From Solirubrobacter deserti (GTDB lineage Bacteria; Actinomycetota; Thermoleophilia; Solirubrobacterales; Solirubrobacteraceae): a stretch of DNA of 64,000 bases. The notes beneath the pieces are model-generated. The model searched no databases. It had not been told where the DNA came from and saw nothing but the letters and a program-made list of their open reading frames with translations. The stretch lies in contig NZ_JAPCID010000019.1 of NCBI RefSeq assembly GCF_027587175.1, positions 1-64,000 on the forward strand. The letters run 5' to 3'. The translations under genes and the position numbers were made by a program. Positions 51,034 through 61,414 of this stretch are shown here, in pieces; the stretch's first letter is position 1, and each line of letters opens with the position of its first letter.

Positions 51034-52529
51034 CGCTCGCCCCCTTCCGATGCGACCATGATCTCCTCCCGGCTCGCGACGCCCCGGCGGACCTCGCGCA
51101 CCACCTTGCCCTTCGCCATCACCAGCAGCCGGTCGGGCACGTGCAGCGCCTCCTCGAGCTCTGAGGTGGCGAACAGCACCGCCACCCCGCGGCCCGCCAG
51201 CTCGGTCGTCAGCCCGAAGATGTCGGCCTTGGCGCCGACGTCGATGCCGCGCGTAGGCTCGTCGAGCAACAACACGCGCGGCTGCGTGAGCAGGGCCTTG
51301 CCCAGCACGACCTTCTGCTGGTTGCCACCGCTCAGCGAGGTGATCGGCGCGTCCGGCCCGGCGGCTTTGACCGTGACGTCGCGCATCGTCGCCGCGACCG
51401 CCGCGCGCTCGCGCTGGGCCGACACGAGCGGCCCGCGGATGAAGCGCCGCAGCCCCGCCAGGGACAGGTTCGCGCCCACCGACATCGATTGCACGAGCCC
51501 GTCGCGCTGGCGGTCCTCGGGTACGAGCGTGAGCCCGCGCGCGATCCGCGCCGCCACCGGGCCCTCGATCAGCTCGCCGTCGATCTCGACCTCGCCGGAC
51601 ACCGCCTTCAGCCGCCCCGCCAGCGCTTCCAGCAGCTCCGTGCGCCCCGCGCCCATCAATCCGTAGAGCCCGACGATCTCGCCCGCCCGGACGCTCAGGC
51701 TCACGCCGTCGACCGACAGCCGGCCCGGGTTGCGCGGGTCGGGGACGCTCAGCTCGCTCACGCGCAGCAGCTCGCCGCCGGACTCGACGTGCTCCTCAGG
51801 GAACAGCTCGTCCTGGCTGCGGCCGACCATGTGCTCCACGATCCAGGCGAGGTCGACGTCGGCGGCCTCGGCCTCGGCCACGAGCCCGCCGTCGCGCAGG
51901 ACGACGACATGGTCGGCGATCTCCAGCGCCTCCTCGAGGTGGTGGGAGATGTAGACGATCGCGACGCCGTCCGCGGTCAGCTCGCGGATGATCCGGAACA
52001 GCACCTCGACCTCGGCCGCGCTGAGCGCCGACGTCGGCTCGTCCATGATCAGCACGCGCGCGTCCTGGGCCAGCGCCCGCGCGATCTCGACGATCTGCTG
52101 CTGGCCCAGCCGCAGCTCGCTCACGTCCGTGCGCGGGTCGATCGGCTCCTCGAGCCGCGTCAGCAGCGCGGTCGCCGTCTGGCGCTGCGCGCGGTCGTCG
52201 ACCATCCCGTGCCGCACCCGCTCGCGCGCCATGAAGACGTTGTCCGCGACGCTCAGGTTCGGGAACAGGCTGAGCTCCTGGTGGATGATCACCACGCCGC
52301 GGTCGGCCGCGGCGCGCGGCGAGGCGAACGTGACCGGCTCGCCGTCGAGCTCGAGCTCGCCCGTGGTGGGCTGCTCGATCCCGGCCAGGATCTTCATCAG
52401 CGTGGATTTGCCCGCACCGTTCTCGCCGAACAACGCGGTGACACGGCCGGCCTCGACCGCGAAGTCCACGCCCTTGAGCGCGTGCGTGGCGCCGAAGACC
52501 TTCGTCACGGCGCGGGCCTCCATGATCAT
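51030..52529 (-). CDS. ABC sugar importer ATPase, two-domain RbsA type
   Basis: ATG at 52529 overlaps the DUF2291 stop and gives 499 residues with two ABC domains. The first has Walker A GENGAGKST, signature LRLGQQQIVEIARAL and Walker B VLIMDEPTSALS. The second has a changed Walker A (GLMGAGRTE), signature SLSGGNQQKVVLGKAL and Walker B VLLLDEPTRGIDVG. This asymmetry is normal for RbsA/XylG proteins, where only one site is fully active. It powers the importer of the 58190-44488 operon. A second ATG at 52523 is less likely given the overlap logic. Confidence 0.93.
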
Positions 52530-53152
52530 CCGGACACCTCGAGCTGCGCCGGGGTGATCGTGATGGCGGTCGGGGCCAGGAAGGTGAACGCGCCCATGAA
52601 CGTGACGGCCTTGCCCTCGAGCGACTCGCGGTCGAGGTCCTGCAGCACCGTGGCCTTGACCTCGTTGTTGAGCGCCGTGCCGGCGGCGGCGTAGTCGACC
52701 TGGTTGAGGAAGTCGTTGAAGCCCCACAGGCCGGTGGCGTCGCGCAGCGCGCTGCCGTTGATCGCCGGGCCGATCTGCAGCGACACCGTCACGTCGGACG
52801 GCACGCCCTCGACGTCGACCTCCACGACGTTCCCGTCCGGCGCCTTCGCCGTGCCGGTGCCGCGGACCGCGAAGGTGTACGGCGAGGAGCCGTGCCGCAC
52901 GCCGAAGCGCTCCCCCGCCGCGTCGGCGTCCTGCTCGAGCGCGGGCACGAGCTCGGTCAGCTCGACCGCCCGCCGCTCCAGCTCCGGCACGACCTTGGGC
53001 GCGAAGTTCTCGCGCCCGAAGGCCTCGGCGTCGAACGCCTCGCGGCCGTTGGTGGCCGCGCGCGGCTCGTCGGCGGAGCGCCAGCTGGCGTCCAGCAGCA
53101 TCAGGCCGAGAACGACCACCACGATCCCCGCGCCGATCGCGCGCGCCTTCAC
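52526..53152 (-). CDS. DUF2291-family membrane-anchored protein
   Basis: The 208-residue protein has an N-terminal membrane anchor (residues 5-22). An extracytoplasmic domain with EAFGRENFAPKVVPELERRAVELTELVPAL and SPYTFAVRGTGTA follows, matching the DUF2291 family that is found almost only next to ribose-type ABC importers. It has no lipobox Cys, so a plain anchor is assumed. The role is unknown; it may assist the importer or the binding protein. It lies between the SorC regulator and the ATPase with ATGA overlaps on both sides. Confidence 0.8.
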   Translation of the reverse strand: MKARAIGAGIVVVVLGLMLLDASWRSADEPRAATNGREAFDAEAFGRENFAPKVVPELERRAVELTELVPALEQDADAAGERFGVRHGSSPYTFAVRGTGTAKAPDGNVVEVDVEGVPSDVTVSLQIGPAINGSALRDATGLWGFNDFLNQVDYAAAGTALNNEVKATVLQDLDRESLEGKAVTFMGAFTFLAPTAITITPAQLEVSG

Positions 53153-54132
53153 GCGCTGACCTCTTCCGGCACGGAGCTCCAGTCGCCCGCGAGCCGCTCG
53201 GCCGTGAAGCGATCCGTGATCAGCACGTTCACGAAGCGCCCGCGCAGCGCGCCCTGGATGGCGGAGAACTTGCGCGGGCCGCCGGCCAGCGCGAGCGTGC
53301 GCCGCGGGCGCTTGATCTGCTCGAGGTCGAGGCCGATGACGCGCTCGTCGAGCGTCGACGCGACCGGCACGCCGTCGGCGTCGAAGAAGCGCAGGCAGAT
53401 GTCGCCGACCGCGCCCAGCTCGTCAAGCTCGTGCAGCTCCTCGGCCGTGAACACGTTGCCGGAGGCGGCGAGCAGCTTGGAGGGCGTGAGCGCGCCGATG
53501 CCGACGATCGCCAGCGTGATCTCCTCCATCCAGCGCATCGCGGCGGCGACGAACGGGTCGTCCAGCAGCGCGCGGGCGCTCTCGCGCGAGCCGACGACGC
53601 CCGGCGCCGGCAGGAAGCGCGCCTCGCCGCCGACCAGCTGCGCGAGCCGGCTCGTGAGCCGCGTCGCGTGCCCCTCGGCCGCTGGGTTCCCGGAGCCGCC
53701 GAGGATCTGCACGACCGCCTCGGCCCCGGGCTGCGCGGACGGGTGCATGTTGTCGAGCATCGCCAGCAACGTCTCGCTCCAGCTCGAGATGCCGAGGATC
53801 TCGCCGGACGTCAGCGTCGTCTCCAGGTACGCCGCCGCGGCCGCGCCGATCGCCCGCAAGGCCTCCTGGTCGTCGTCGTGCTCGCAGTCCACGACCACCG
53901 CCTCGCGCAGCCCGTACAGCACCTGCAGGCGGTCCTCGAGCTCGGCGTGGAAGCCCTGCGGCACCGCGACCGTGATCCGCACGATGCCCTCCTTCTCGGC
54001 CTGCTTGAGCAGGCGCGAGACGCGCGACTGGCTGAGGTCGAGCTGCGCCGCGATCTCGGCCTGGCGCATGCCCTGCTCGTAGTACAGGCGCGCGACCTTC
54101 GTCATCAGCCGCAGCAACGGGGTCGGGGTCAT
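53149..54132 (-). CDS. SorC/DeoR-type sugar-binding transcriptional regulator
   Basis: ATG at 54132 overlaps the kinase stop and gives 327 residues. The N-terminal helix-turn-helix is LYYEQGMRQAEIAAQLDLSQSRVSRLLKQAEKEGIVRI. The rest is the SorC effector domain, which resembles sugar-phosphate isomerases (ILGISSWSETLLAMLDNM, VVQILGGSGNPAAEGHATRLTSRLA, LAIVGIGALTPS, GDICLRFFDADGVPV, LALAGGPRKFSAIQGAL). Such regulators sense phosphorylated sugars, which fits the neighbouring kinase. It probably binds the dyads at 58207-58254 ahead of the operon. Confidence 0.88.
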   Translation of the reverse strand: MTPTPLLRLMTKVARLYYEQGMRQAEIAAQLDLSQSRVSRLLKQAEKEGIVRITVAVPQGFHAELEDRLQVLYGLREAVVVDCEHDDDQEALRAIGAAAAAYLETTLTSGEILGISSWSETLLAMLDNMHPSAQPGAEAVVQILGGSGNPAAEGHATRLTSRLAQLVGGEARFLPAPGVVGSRESARALLDDPFVAAAMRWMEEITLAIVGIGALTPSKLLAASGNVFTAEELHELDELGAVGDICLRFFDADGVPVASTLDERVIGLDLEQIKRPRRTLALAGGPRKFSAIQGALRGRFVNVLITDRFTAERLAGDWSSVPEEVSA

Positions 54133-55451
54133 CGCAGGCTTCCTTCCAACTCTGGGGACGCCATCCGGGAGCGGCGGACGGCCGCGTGCCACGCCTCGCG
54201 GCGCGCGTGCCGCTCGTCGTCGGAGATGGCGGGGACGAACGTGCGCGTCGGCCGCTCGCGCCGGCCGCCGGCGGCGAGGTCGGCGACGCCGAGCGCGGAC
54301 ATCTCGGGCGAGGTGCTCACGTGCACCGGGACGCCGGCGAGATCGGCCTGCAGCTGCATCAGCAGCTCGCTGGCGGTCGCGCCGCCGTCGGCGTGCAGGG
54401 CGTCGAGCTCGACCCGATCGACGATGTCGCAGATCTGGTGGGCGACGGACTCGAACGCTGCGCGCGCGAGCTGGGCGGGCGTGGTGCCGAGCGTGAGGCC
54501 GGCGATTACGCCGCTCGCGTCACGGTCCCAGTGCGGCGCGCCGAGGCCGCCGAAGGCCGGGACGAGGTGGACGCCGTCGGTGGTCGGCGCCTGCCGCGCG
54601 AGCGGCTCGAGGTGCTCGACGCCGAGCGTGCGCGCCATCCAGTCCAGCGCGGCGGCGGACGCGAGGATGTTGCCCTCCACCGCGTACACGGCCGAGTCGG
54701 TGCGCCACGCGAGCGTGTGCGCGAGGCCGTCGACGGCGCTGTCGGAAGGGACCATCACGGAGCTGCCGGTCCCGTAGGTCGCCTTGGCCGCGCCGTGCGC
54801 GTAGAGCGCCGCGTGGCTGTCGGCGAGCACGGCCGCGACAGGGACGCCGCGGTGGGAACCGAACCCGGCGTCGGAGCGCCGGATCTCCGGCAGCGTGTGC
54901 AGCGGGACGCCGAACAGCTCGCACAGCTCCGGGTCCCACTCGAGCGTCTCGAGGTTCAGCAGCAGCGTGCGCGAGGCGTTGCCGGCCTCGGTCGCGAACT
55001 CGCCCGTCAGGCGGTGGACGAGGAAGGCGTCGATCGTGCCCGCGCGCCGGTCGTCGCGCCCGCCCAGCAGCCGGTGCAGCTTGGTGGCGCTGAACATCGG
55101 GTCCAGCGCCAGACCGGTGCGGGCGCGCACGAACGGCTCGTGCTCGCGCAGGCGGTCGCAGTCGGGCGCGGTGCGCGCGTCCTGCCAGCCGATCACCGGG
55201 CTGACCGACGTGTCGTCCCACACCACGGCGGACTCGCGCTGGTTGGAGAGCGCGATCGCGTCCGGCGCCGGCAGCTGGTCGATGACCGCGAGCACGCTCT
55301 GCCAGATCTCCTCCGCGTCCTGCTCGACCCAGCCCGGGTGCGGATAGCAGCACTTGACGGGGACGCTCGCGCGGGCGAGGACGGCCCCGTCGTCGCCGAC
55401 GAGCACGCCTTTGGTGGACGAGGTGCCCTGGTCGATCGCGAGCACGGTCAC
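54129..55451 (-). CDS. FGGY-family carbohydrate kinase
   Basis: The 440-residue protein has the FGGY N-terminal phosphate loop LAIDQGTSSTKGVLV and the substrate region ALSNQRESAVVWD...VIGWQDAR. In the C-terminal half AFGGLGAPHWDRDASGVIAGL and LHADGGATASELLMQLQADLAGVPV carry the ATP-binding and signature residues. It is shorter than glycerol kinase (about 500). The pattern resembles glycerol/erythritol-type kinases, but the operon points to a ketose made by the isomerase. It would trap the sugar as a phosphate ester for the transketolase. Confidence 0.87.
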   Translation of the reverse strand: MTVLAIDQGTSSTKGVLVGDDGAVLARASVPVKCCYPHPGWVEQDAEEIWQSVLAVIDQLPAPDAIALSNQRESAVVWDDTSVSPVIGWQDARTAPDCDRLREHEPFVRARTGLALDPMFSATKLHRLLGGRDDRRAGTIDAFLVHRLTGEFATEAGNASRTLLLNLETLEWDPELCELFGVPLHTLPEIRRSDAGFGSHRGVPVAAVLADSHAALYAHGAAKATYGTGSSVMVPSDSAVDGLAHTLAWRTDSAVYAVEGNILASAAALDWMARTLGVEHLEPLARQAPTTDGVHLVPAFGGLGAPHWDRDASGVIAGLTLGTTPAQLARAAFESVAHQICDIVDRVELDALHADGGATASELLMQLQADLAGVPVHVSTSPEMSALGVADLAAGGRRERPTRTFVPAISDDERHARREAWHAAVRRSRMASPELEGSLR

Positions 55452-56389
55452 GCCGCGGCCCTCCGGAGCAGCAGCGCCGACTCGGCGATGCCGGCCGCGG
55501 TCAGCCCGAAGCGCCGGAACAGGGCGAGGGCCGAGCCGGTCGGCGCGAACACGCCCGGGACGCCCATCAGCCGCATCGGCACGGGCGCCTCGGTGGCCAC
55601 GACCTCGGCGATCGCGCCGCCCAATCCGCCGTGGATCGTGTGCTCCTCGACGGTGACGATCGCTCCGGTCTCGACCGCGGCCCGGACCACGGCTTCACGG
55701 TCGAGCGGCCGGACCGTCGGCATGTTCAGCACGCGCGCCTCGACGCCGCGGGCAGCGAGGAAGGTCGCGGCCTCGAGCGCGCGCTCGACCATCGTCCCGC
55801 ACGCGATGATCGCGATGTCCGCGCCATCGCGCAGCGTGGTGGCGCGGCCGAGCGCGAACGTATACCCCGGCTCGTTGACGTTCGGGACCGGCACGCGGCC
55901 GATGCGGATGAACACCGGGCCCTCGGTCGCCGCCGCCCAGCGGATCACGGCCTCCGTCTCGATCGGGTCGACCGGCACGATCACGGGCAGGTTCGCGATC
56001 GCGCGCAGCCACGCCAGGTCCTCGATCGAGTGATGCGTCGGGCCGAGCTCGCCGTAGGCCATCCCGGGCGACTGACCGCACAGCTTCACGTTCGTGTTCG
56101 AGTACGCGACGTCGGCCTTGATCTGCTCCAGCGCACGGCCGGTCAGGAACGGCGCCGCGCCGGAGACGAACGGGATCCGGCCGCCGTTGGCCAGCCCCGC
56201 GCCGACGCCGACCATGTTCTGCTCGGCGATCCCGACGTTGATCAGCCGGTCCGGGAAGGCCTGCTCGAAGGCGCCGAGCTTGGAGGAGCCGACGCTGTCG
56301 TTGACCACGGCCACGATCCGCTCATCACGCGTGGCGAGGTCGACCAGCGTGCGCTGGAACGCCTCGCGGCAGTCGTAGCGCTCGCTCAC
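55448..56389 (-). CDS. Transketolase, C-terminal subunit
   Basis: GTG at 56389 overlaps the stop of the N-terminal subunit and gives 313 residues. It contains the pyrimidine-binding domain with catalytic Glu in NVGIAEQNMVGVGAGLANGG, the FVSGAAPFLTGRALEQIK region, PVFIRIGR and the C-terminal transketolase domain (VTVEEHTIHGGLGGAIAEV). Together with the partner at 56386 it forms one ThDP-dependent enzyme of the split type. In sugar operons the split form often acts on a dedicated ketose phosphate rather than in the pentose phosphate cycle. Confidence 0.92.
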   Translation of the reverse strand: MSERYDCREAFQRTLVDLATRDERIVAVVNDSVGSSKLGAFEQAFPDRLINVGIAEQNMVGVGAGLANGGRIPFVSGAAPFLTGRALEQIKADVAYSNTNVKLCGQSPGMAYGELGPTHHSIEDLAWLRAIANLPVIVPVDPIETEAVIRWAAATEGPVFIRIGRVPVPNVNEPGYTFALGRATTLRDGADIAIIACGTMVERALEAATFLAARGVEARVLNMPTVRPLDREAVVRAAVETGAIVTVEEHTIHGGLGGAIAEVVATEAPVPMRLMGVPGVFAPTGSALALFRRFGLTAAGIAESALLLRRAAA

Positions 56390-57212
56390 GACAGCTCCTC
56401 CAACGCCTGCTCGGTCTGCTCGGCGGAGGGCACCTTGTGGTGCCACTCGACCCGGTCCTCGATGAACGACACGCCCTGGCCCTTGGTCGTCTTGGCGATC
56501 ACGCACGTCGGGCGCCCGCGCTCGAACGGGACCGCGCGGAACGCGGCCAGCAGCGCTTCCACGTCGTGCCCGTCGACGGTGCGCACGGCCCAGCCGAACG
56601 CGGCGAACTTCGCGTCCAGCGGGTCCAGCGCGTTGGTGGCCTCGGTGCGCGCGCCCTGCTGGAGCCCGTTGCGGTCGACGATCGCGACCAGGTTGTCCAG
56701 GCCGCGGTGGCCCGCGGCCATGATCGCCTCCCAGTTGGAGCCCTCCTGCAGCTCGCCGTCACCGACGAGCACGAACGTGCGCCGCGGAGAGTGGTCGAGC
56801 TTGGCGGCGATCGCCGTGCCCACCGCCACCGGCAGCCCGTGCCCGAGCGGCCCGGTGTTGGTCTCCACCCCGGGCACCTTGTTGCGGTCCGGGTGCCCGT
56901 TGAGCGCCGACCCGTCGGCCATGTAGGTGTCCAGCAGGCTGTCGGGGATGAAGCCGGCGGCGGCGAGCGTCGTATACAGCACACCGGACGCGTGCCCCTT
57001 GCTCTGGATGTAGCGGTCGCGCTCGGGGTCGTCCGGATGCTCCGGATCGACGTTCAGGACCGCGAAGTACAGCGTGGCCAGGATGTCGGCCGCCGACAGA
57101 TCGCCGCCGATGTGCCCCAGCCCCGCCGCGCGGATGATCTCGACGTTGCGCCGGCGGATCGCCCGCGCCTTCTCGCGCACCTCCTCGGCGGTCGCCTGAA
57201 CGTGCAGTTGGC

Positions 57213-57216
<4 letters not shown>
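56386..57216 (-). CDS. Transketolase, N-terminal subunit
   Basis: The 276-residue subunit binds the pyrophosphate end of ThDP. GLGHIGGDLSAADILATLYF and NTGPLGHGLPVAVGTAIA have the conserved His residues, and GDGELQEGSNWEAIMAAGHRGLDNLVAIVDRN is the GDG...N metal/ThDP motif. Length and partner order (N then C) are normal for split transketolases. ATG at 57216 overlaps the isomerase stop by 4 bp. Confidence 0.93.
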
Positions 57217-58190
<974 letters not shown>

Positions 58191-58206
58191 GGTCTCTCCT
58201 CCTGCG

Positions 58207-58254
58207 CTGCATAGATATTCAAGTACGAATGCAGCGTCCACGCATTTATATGCG
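58207..58254 (-). promoter_or_regulatory. Operator region of the sugar operon
   Basis: Upstream of the isomerase lie CGCAT-TTAT-ATGCG (58241-58254) and a wider dyad CTGCAT (58207-58212) with ATGCAG (58229-58234). The two share a GCAT/ATGC core, and the region is AT-rich. They are the likely sites for the SorC regulator. A weak GGCCC/GGGCC hairpin (58280-58300) may end the upstream DUF1479 transcript. The gap 58191-58312 holds nothing else recognised. Confidence 0.55.
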
Positions 58255-58312
58255 GCAGTGGCGGGTGTGTCAAATACCAGGCCCGGTCACTCACGGGGCC
58301 CGGTCCGATCGC

Positions 58313-59596
58313 CTACCGCTGATCCATCCCCAGACCGCGGCGGCCCGTGGCGTTGAGGCGCTCGGGCCGGAAGCGGTCCGGCCACGTGCGCTCGTAGTGC
58401 TCCTCGGGGAAGTCGCTCGGGCTCTCCCCGGCCAGGAAGGCCTCACGGACCTTCGCTGCGTACCGCTCGTTGCGAGGGCACCACGGCGCCGCCGGGATGT
58501 ACATGACGTTGCCCCAGCCCTGCTGGTCGGTGACCGGCGCGACGCTGTGGATCATGTCGCAGTGCCACCACACCGAGTCGCCGGCCTGCACGTCGGGGAT
58601 GCCGACGAGCGCGCGCATCAGCAGCGGATGCCACCGCTCGATCGCCGGGAAGACCTGGTTGACGGTCGTCCCGCACATGTCGTCGTCGGCGACGTCGTCC
58701 AGCAACGGGCGCAGCATCAGGTAGGCCATCGCCTCCGGGATCGGGACGGTGTGCAGCACGCCCTGGTCACGCGCCATGTCCGACAGCGCCGTCCACCCCT
58801 GAAACGTGCGGAAGACCGAGCACATCGTCGTGCCCGGGTACTGCGGGCCCGCCGTGCGATAGGACGCGTCCCAGGGGTCGTACTGCTCGACGGAGCCGTC
58901 GAACAGGTGCCGGAACGCCTGCTGGTAGGCCTCCGTCATCCAGAGGTCGAGCGTGCCCGGATCGAGGTGGGCGCCGAGACCGCCCGAGTTCGCGCCGGGC
59001 GGACGGCGGCGGATGCGGTCCGGGTAGAGGCTGTCGCGGTCGGGGTCGAACCACTGCACGCCCTCGGACGCGTAGGTCCACAGGTGGTTGAGGAACGACT
59101 GCACGTTCGCCATCCGGTCGCTCTGACGCGCCTGCATCTGCGCGGATGACCAGTAGACGGGGAAGATCTCAGGCTTGGAGCCGACGCTGCCGAAGAAGTC
59201 GTCGCCCGGGCCGCGGTAGTGCTCGAAGAACCGGTTGCGCTCGACATAGTCGACGATGTCCTGATCCCACCGCAGCGCCTGCTCGCGGGGGAAGTGACCG
59301 CGGACGACGAGGCAGCCGCGCTGCTTGAGGTACGCGAGCTGCTCCGGCGTGACCGTGCCGTTCGCGATGTCGGCGTACTCGATCACCGGCCACACGTTCT
59401 CGCCGCGCGCGGTGGCCGCCTCGATCCCCTCGACGGCGACGGTGAGCCGCGCCGTGACCGCGTCCCAGACCGCTTCGACCGTCCTGCCGGACGCCTCGAT
59501 GCGAGCGCGGATCGCCGCCTTGACCTCGCGCGTGGCCGCCTTCAGGTCGTCGGGCGGGGACTCCCAGTGGGGGGGCGATTGGACGGTCGCGGACAC
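58313..59596 (-). CDS. DUF1479 (YbiU-like) putative non-haem iron oxygenase
   Basis: GTG at 59596, with AAAGGAGAG upstream, gives 427 residues, typical for DUF1479. The region GLGAHLDPGTLDLWMTEAYQ holds an HxD pair, and WWHCDMIHSVAPVTDQQGWGN supplies the later His. Together these match the facial triad of Fe(II)/2-oxoglutarate oxygenases. GCLVVRGHFPREQALRWDQDIV is a typical N-terminal stretch. The substrate is unknown. It is divergent from the ROK regulator and upstream of the sugar operon on the same strand, but separated by 122 bp. Confidence 0.83.
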   Translation of the reverse strand: MSATVQSPPHWESPPDDLKAATREVKAAIRARIEASGRTVEAVWDAVTARLTVAVEGIEAATARGENVWPVIEYADIANGTVTPEQLAYLKQRGCLVVRGHFPREQALRWDQDIVDYVERNRFFEHYRGPGDDFFGSVGSKPEIFPVYWSSAQMQARQSDRMANVQSFLNHLWTYASEGVQWFDPDRDSLYPDRIRRRPPGANSGGLGAHLDPGTLDLWMTEAYQQAFRHLFDGSVEQYDPWDASYRTAGPQYPGTTMCSVFRTFQGWTALSDMARDQGVLHTVPIPEAMAYLMLRPLLDDVADDDMCGTTVNQVFPAIERWHPLLMRALVGIPDVQAGDSVWWHCDMIHSVAPVTDQQGWGNVMYIPAAPWCPRNERYAAKVREAFLAGESPSDFPEEHYERTWPDRFRPERLNATGRRGLGMDQR

Positions 59597-59612
59597 TTGT
59601 CTCTCCTTTGGA

Positions 59613-59678
59613 AAGGACTACTTACTAGAACTGCAAGGTAGCATCGTCGAAGCATTTAGGCAAGAGTCCTTCCTAGAA
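59613..59678. promoter_or_regulatory. Divergent DUF1479/ROK control region with repeats
   Basis: The 81-bp gap contains AAGGACT (59613-59619) and AGTCCTT (59665-59671) as inverted repeats, and the direct repeats CTTACTAGAA (59621-59630) and CTTCCTAGAA (59669-59678). One copy lies next to each start codon, which suits a ROK repressor controlling both genes. The region is AT-rich against its surroundings. Confidence 0.6.
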
Positions 59679-60724
59679 TGGGGGTCGTGGAGACGACGAA
59701 ACCGTCCCTGGAGCTGCTGCGGTCGCTGTCGGACGAGCACGTCCTGCGCACGCTGATGCGCGAGCGGCGGGCGACGAGGGCGGAGATCGCCGCCGCCACC
59801 GGGCTGTCGAAACCGACGATCTCCGAGAGCGTGAAGCGACTGAGCGCGTCCGGCGCGGTGGTCGACACGGGCGAGCGCACGACGGGGCGCGGCCGCGTCG
59901 GGACCTACTACGCGCTGCCCGCGTCGGGCCGGGCGCTGGTCGCGAGCCTCGCGTCGACGGGCGTCGTGGCGGAAGCGGTTGACGTGTACGGCGAGATCGT
60001 CGCCCGCGCCACCGCGCCGGGCGCGGACGAGCTGCACGGCGCCGCGCAGGAGGTCGCCGACGGGCCGTTCCGGCTCGCCGTCGTGAGCGCCGCCGATCCG
60101 GTCGACCGCCACACGGGCCGGCTGGTCGCGCTGCCCGACGCCCCGCTGGAGCTCGGAGCGCTCGACGTGCCGGCCGCACTCGCGCCGCTGGTCGACGGGC
60201 CGATCACCGTCGACAACGACGTCAATTGGGCGGCCCGGGCCGAGCCGCTGCGCGACTTCGCCTACCTGTTCCTCGGCGAGGGCCTCGGCTGCGCCGTGGT
60301 CAGCGACGGCGAGGTGCGGCGCGGGCACACCGGGGTGGCAGGCGAGATCGCGCACGTGGTCACCGTCGGACCGGACGGCGCCGCGATGCGGTTCACCGAC
60401 GTGTTCGGCGCGCTCGGCCTGCGGCGCGCGCGATCCACCGCCATCGACGTGCCGAAGCTGCTCGCGTCCGACGCACACGAGACGCTGGCCGGTGCCGTCG
60501 CGGGCGTGCTGTCGGCGATCGTCGCGCTCGCCGACCCCGAAGTCGTGGTCGTCGGCGGGCCGTGGGGACGCGCATGGCTCGAGCCGATCGCCCACGCGTT
60601 CGCGCAGGCGCCACGCCACGTGCCGTTGCGCCCCGCCACGGTCGGCGACGAGCTGGTCGCCGCGCGCGCGACCGCGCTCGAGCAGCTCCGGGACGCGGTG
60701 GTCTCAGCTGCGACGCAGCGCTGA
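59678..60724 (+). CDS. ROK-family transcriptional repressor
   Basis: The 348-residue protein has a winged helix at about 9-65 (LRSLSDEHVLRTLMRERRATRAEIAAATGLSKPTISESVKRLSASGAV) followed by a ROK domain with FLGEGLGCAVVSDGEVRRGHTGVAGEIAHV. The Cys-rich zinc motif (CxCGxxGCxE) that normally follows is missing, and the early kinase phosphate loop is not recognisable, so it is a regulator without kinase activity. Its HTH probably binds the repeats in the divergent gap and represses the DUF1479 gene. The end overlaps the CbiO-type gene by 21 bp. Confidence 0.87.
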   Translation: MGVVETTKPSLELLRSLSDEHVLRTLMRERRATRAEIAAATGLSKPTISESVKRLSASGAVVDTGERTTGRGRVGTYYALPASGRALVASLASTGVVAEAVDVYGEIVARATAPGADELHGAAQEVADGPFRLAVVSAADPVDRHTGRLVALPDAPLELGALDVPAALAPLVDGPITVDNDVNWAARAEPLRDFAYLFLGEGLGCAVVSDGEVRRGHTGVAGEIAHVVTVGPDGAAMRFTDVFGALGLRRARSTAIDVPKLLASDAHETLAGAVAGVLSAIVALADPEVVVVGGPWGRAWLEPIAHAFAQAPRHVPLRPATVGDELVAARATALEQLRDAVVSAATQR

Positions 60725-61414
60725 GACGTCGAAGCCCTCCGGCAGCTCGAGGTCGTGCGCGGCGAGCAGCTCGACGTCCGCGAGCAGGTCCAGGCACGGG
60801 CCGTCGGCGACGATCCGGCCGGCGGAGAGGATCACCGCGCGCGGGCACAGGCGGGCGGCGAGCGGAAGGTCGTGGGTGACGATCACCAGCGTTCGGTCGA
60901 GCTCCTGGAGCAGCTCCATCAGCTCGCGACGGGTGCGGGGATCGAGGTTCGCGGAGGGCTCGTCGAGCACGAGCACGCTCGGGTCCATGGCCAGGACGGT
61001 CGCGATCGCCACCCGGCGCTTCTGACCGAGGCTGAGCTGGTGCGGCGCGCGATCGGCGACGTCGCGCATGCGCACGGCGGCGAGGGCGGCGTCGACGCGG
61101 TCGTGCACGTCCGGCAGCTTGAGGTTGAGCGGGCCGAAGGCGACGTCCTCACGCACGGTCGGCATGAACAGCTGATCGTCCGGGTCCTGGAAGACGAGCC
61201 CCACGGCGCGGCGCAGCGAGTCCGCGCCGTCCACCGTGACCTCGCCGCCGCCGCCGCGCAGCAGCCCGTTGAGGTGGAGCATCAGCGTCGTCTTGCCGGC
61301 GCCGTTGGGACCGAGCACGGCGAGCCGTTCCCCGGCCGCGACGTCAAGGGTCACGCCGTCGAGCCCGACGACGCCATTCGGGTAGGTGAAGCGCAGGTCG
61401 CGGGCGCGGATCAC
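60704..61414 (-). CDS. cbiO: Cobalt/nickel ECF importer ATPase, CbiO type
   Basis: GTG at 61414 overlaps the CbiQ-type stop and gives 236 residues. Walker A is GPNGAGKTT, the Q-loop is LVFQDPDDQLFMPTVREDVAFGPLN (typical CbiO/EcfA wording), the signature is LSLGQKRRVAIATVLA and Walker B is VLVLDEPSANLDP. It energises the metal importer formed with the genes at 61411 and 62085. Only one ATPase gene is present, so it acts as a homodimer as in other Co/Ni systems. Confidence 0.92.
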   Translation of the reverse strand: MIRARDLRFTYPNGVVGLDGVTLDVAAGERLAVLGPNGAGKTTLMLHLNGLLRGGGGEVTVDGADSLRRAVGLVFQDPDDQLFMPTVREDVAFGPLNLKLPDVHDRVDAALAAVRMRDVADRAPHQLSLGQKRRVAIATVLAMDPSVLVLDEPSANLDPRTRRELMELLQELDRTLVIVTHDLPLAARLCPRAVILSAGRIVADGPCLDLLADVELLAAHDLELPEGFDVSALRRS

